From contig NZ_NTJD01000001.1 of NCBI RefSeq assembly GCF_002358085.1, positions 62,001-126,000 on the forward strand: a stretch of DNA of 64,000 nucleotides, given 5' to 3'. Source of the DNA: Pseudothioclava arenosa. GTDB lineage: Bacteria > Pseudomonadota > Alphaproteobacteria > Rhodobacterales > Rhodobacteraceae. Made by a program: the position numbers and the translations under genes. This document shows, piece after piece, positions 63,951 to 64,000 of the stretch. The stretch's first letter is position 1. Each line of letters starts with the position of its first letter. The notes under the pieces are model-generated. The model searched no databases. It worked only from the letters and a program-made list of their open reading frames with translations, and was not told the DNA's origin.

Positions 63951-64000
63951 TCAGCCGCCAGGCGGGCGGTCGAGGGTAAAGAGCTGCTCGATCAGCGCAT
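63951..64000 (-). CDS. C-terminal tail of a minus-strand gene (partial)
   Basis: A minus-strand frame open from the window edge ends with ALIEQLFTLDRPPGG and a TGA at 63951-63953. Only about 16 residues are visible; too little to name. Its stop placement right beside repeat copy H is consistent with a real gene end. Confidence 0.4.
   Translation of the reverse strand, partial: ALIEQLFTLDRPPGG

Noticed and set aside
1-64000. CRISPR array, prophage or restriction system
   Set aside because: No regularly spaced repeats, phage structural genes or modification enzymes were seen in the window.

Overview
The window is G+C-rich chromosomal DNA that reads as an alphaproteobacterium of the Rhodobacteraceae/Rhodobacterales. 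This rests on the ctaC-ctaB-(small TM gene)-ctaG-ctaE cytochrome aa3 order, a phosphatidylcholine synthase, the ybgC-tolQRAB-pal-cpoB-tilS-ftsH run, an fhs-folD pair and an alphaproteobacterial tad/cpa pilus locus with tiny Flp pilins. I cannot name the genus. No rRNA, tRNA, CRISPR array, insertion sequence or prophage is visible. Most of the window is core genome.

Layout. 1-9,000: end of a YeeE-type transporter, priA, transaldolase, DUF484 protein, xerC, pcs and ileS (with a highly structured leader). 9,194-18,957: an unknown protein, ybgC, the Tol-Pal envelope system, tilS and ftsH. 18,961-22,917: a methyltransferase, then C1-folate genes fhs and folD with a small chorismate mutase between them. 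22,969-26,104: an unassigned AAA+ ATPase divergent from a polytopic membrane protein with a GT-C-like first loop. 26,178-37,946: a tad/cpa locus on the minus strand (prepilin peptidase, two TPR lipoproteins, tadC, tadB, tadA, tadZ, OmpA lipoprotein, secretin, cpaB, four flp-like pilins), including a near-identical 324 bp duplication. 38,337-43,758: a lytic transglycosylase coupled to a HAD-UbiA fusion, convergent with genes closely resembling DprE2, DprE1 and a UPF0104 membrane protein. 43,961-50,911: scoAB-type CoA transferase, topA, dprA, tldD. 51,090-59,998: cytochrome oxidase subunits and assembly factors, surf1, thrC, an M16 peptidase, a GNAT and a GlcD-type flavoprotein. 60,118-62,858: apt, a Rossmann-DoxX-like fusion and mtnP (methylthioadenosine/adenine salvage). 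62,978-64,000: an EamA transporter and the tail of a minus-strand gene.

Most interesting. The 39.2-43.8 kb block encodes by homology every step of the mycobacterial route to polyprenyl-phospho-D-arabinofuranose: phosphoribosyl transfer (UbiA domain), 5-phosphate removal (HAD domain fused to it), oxidation (DprE1-like) and reduction (DprE2-like), plus a membrane protein. It sits next to the tad pilus locus, whose other flank carries a candidate GT-C glycosyltransferase. Related enzymes supply D-arabinofuranose for type IV pilin glycosylation in some Pseudomonas aeruginosa strains and for Nod-factor arabinosylation in Azorhizobium. I therefore propose, as inference, that this cell makes a lipid-linked arabinose and may put it on Flp pilins or another envelope glycan.

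Other notable structure: dispersed palindromic intergenic repeats (at least eight copies of one family, three of another), one supplying the likely start codon of a gene; a structured ileS leader; an intrinsic terminator inside the cytochrome oxidase region; and a TetR-like operator before scoAB.
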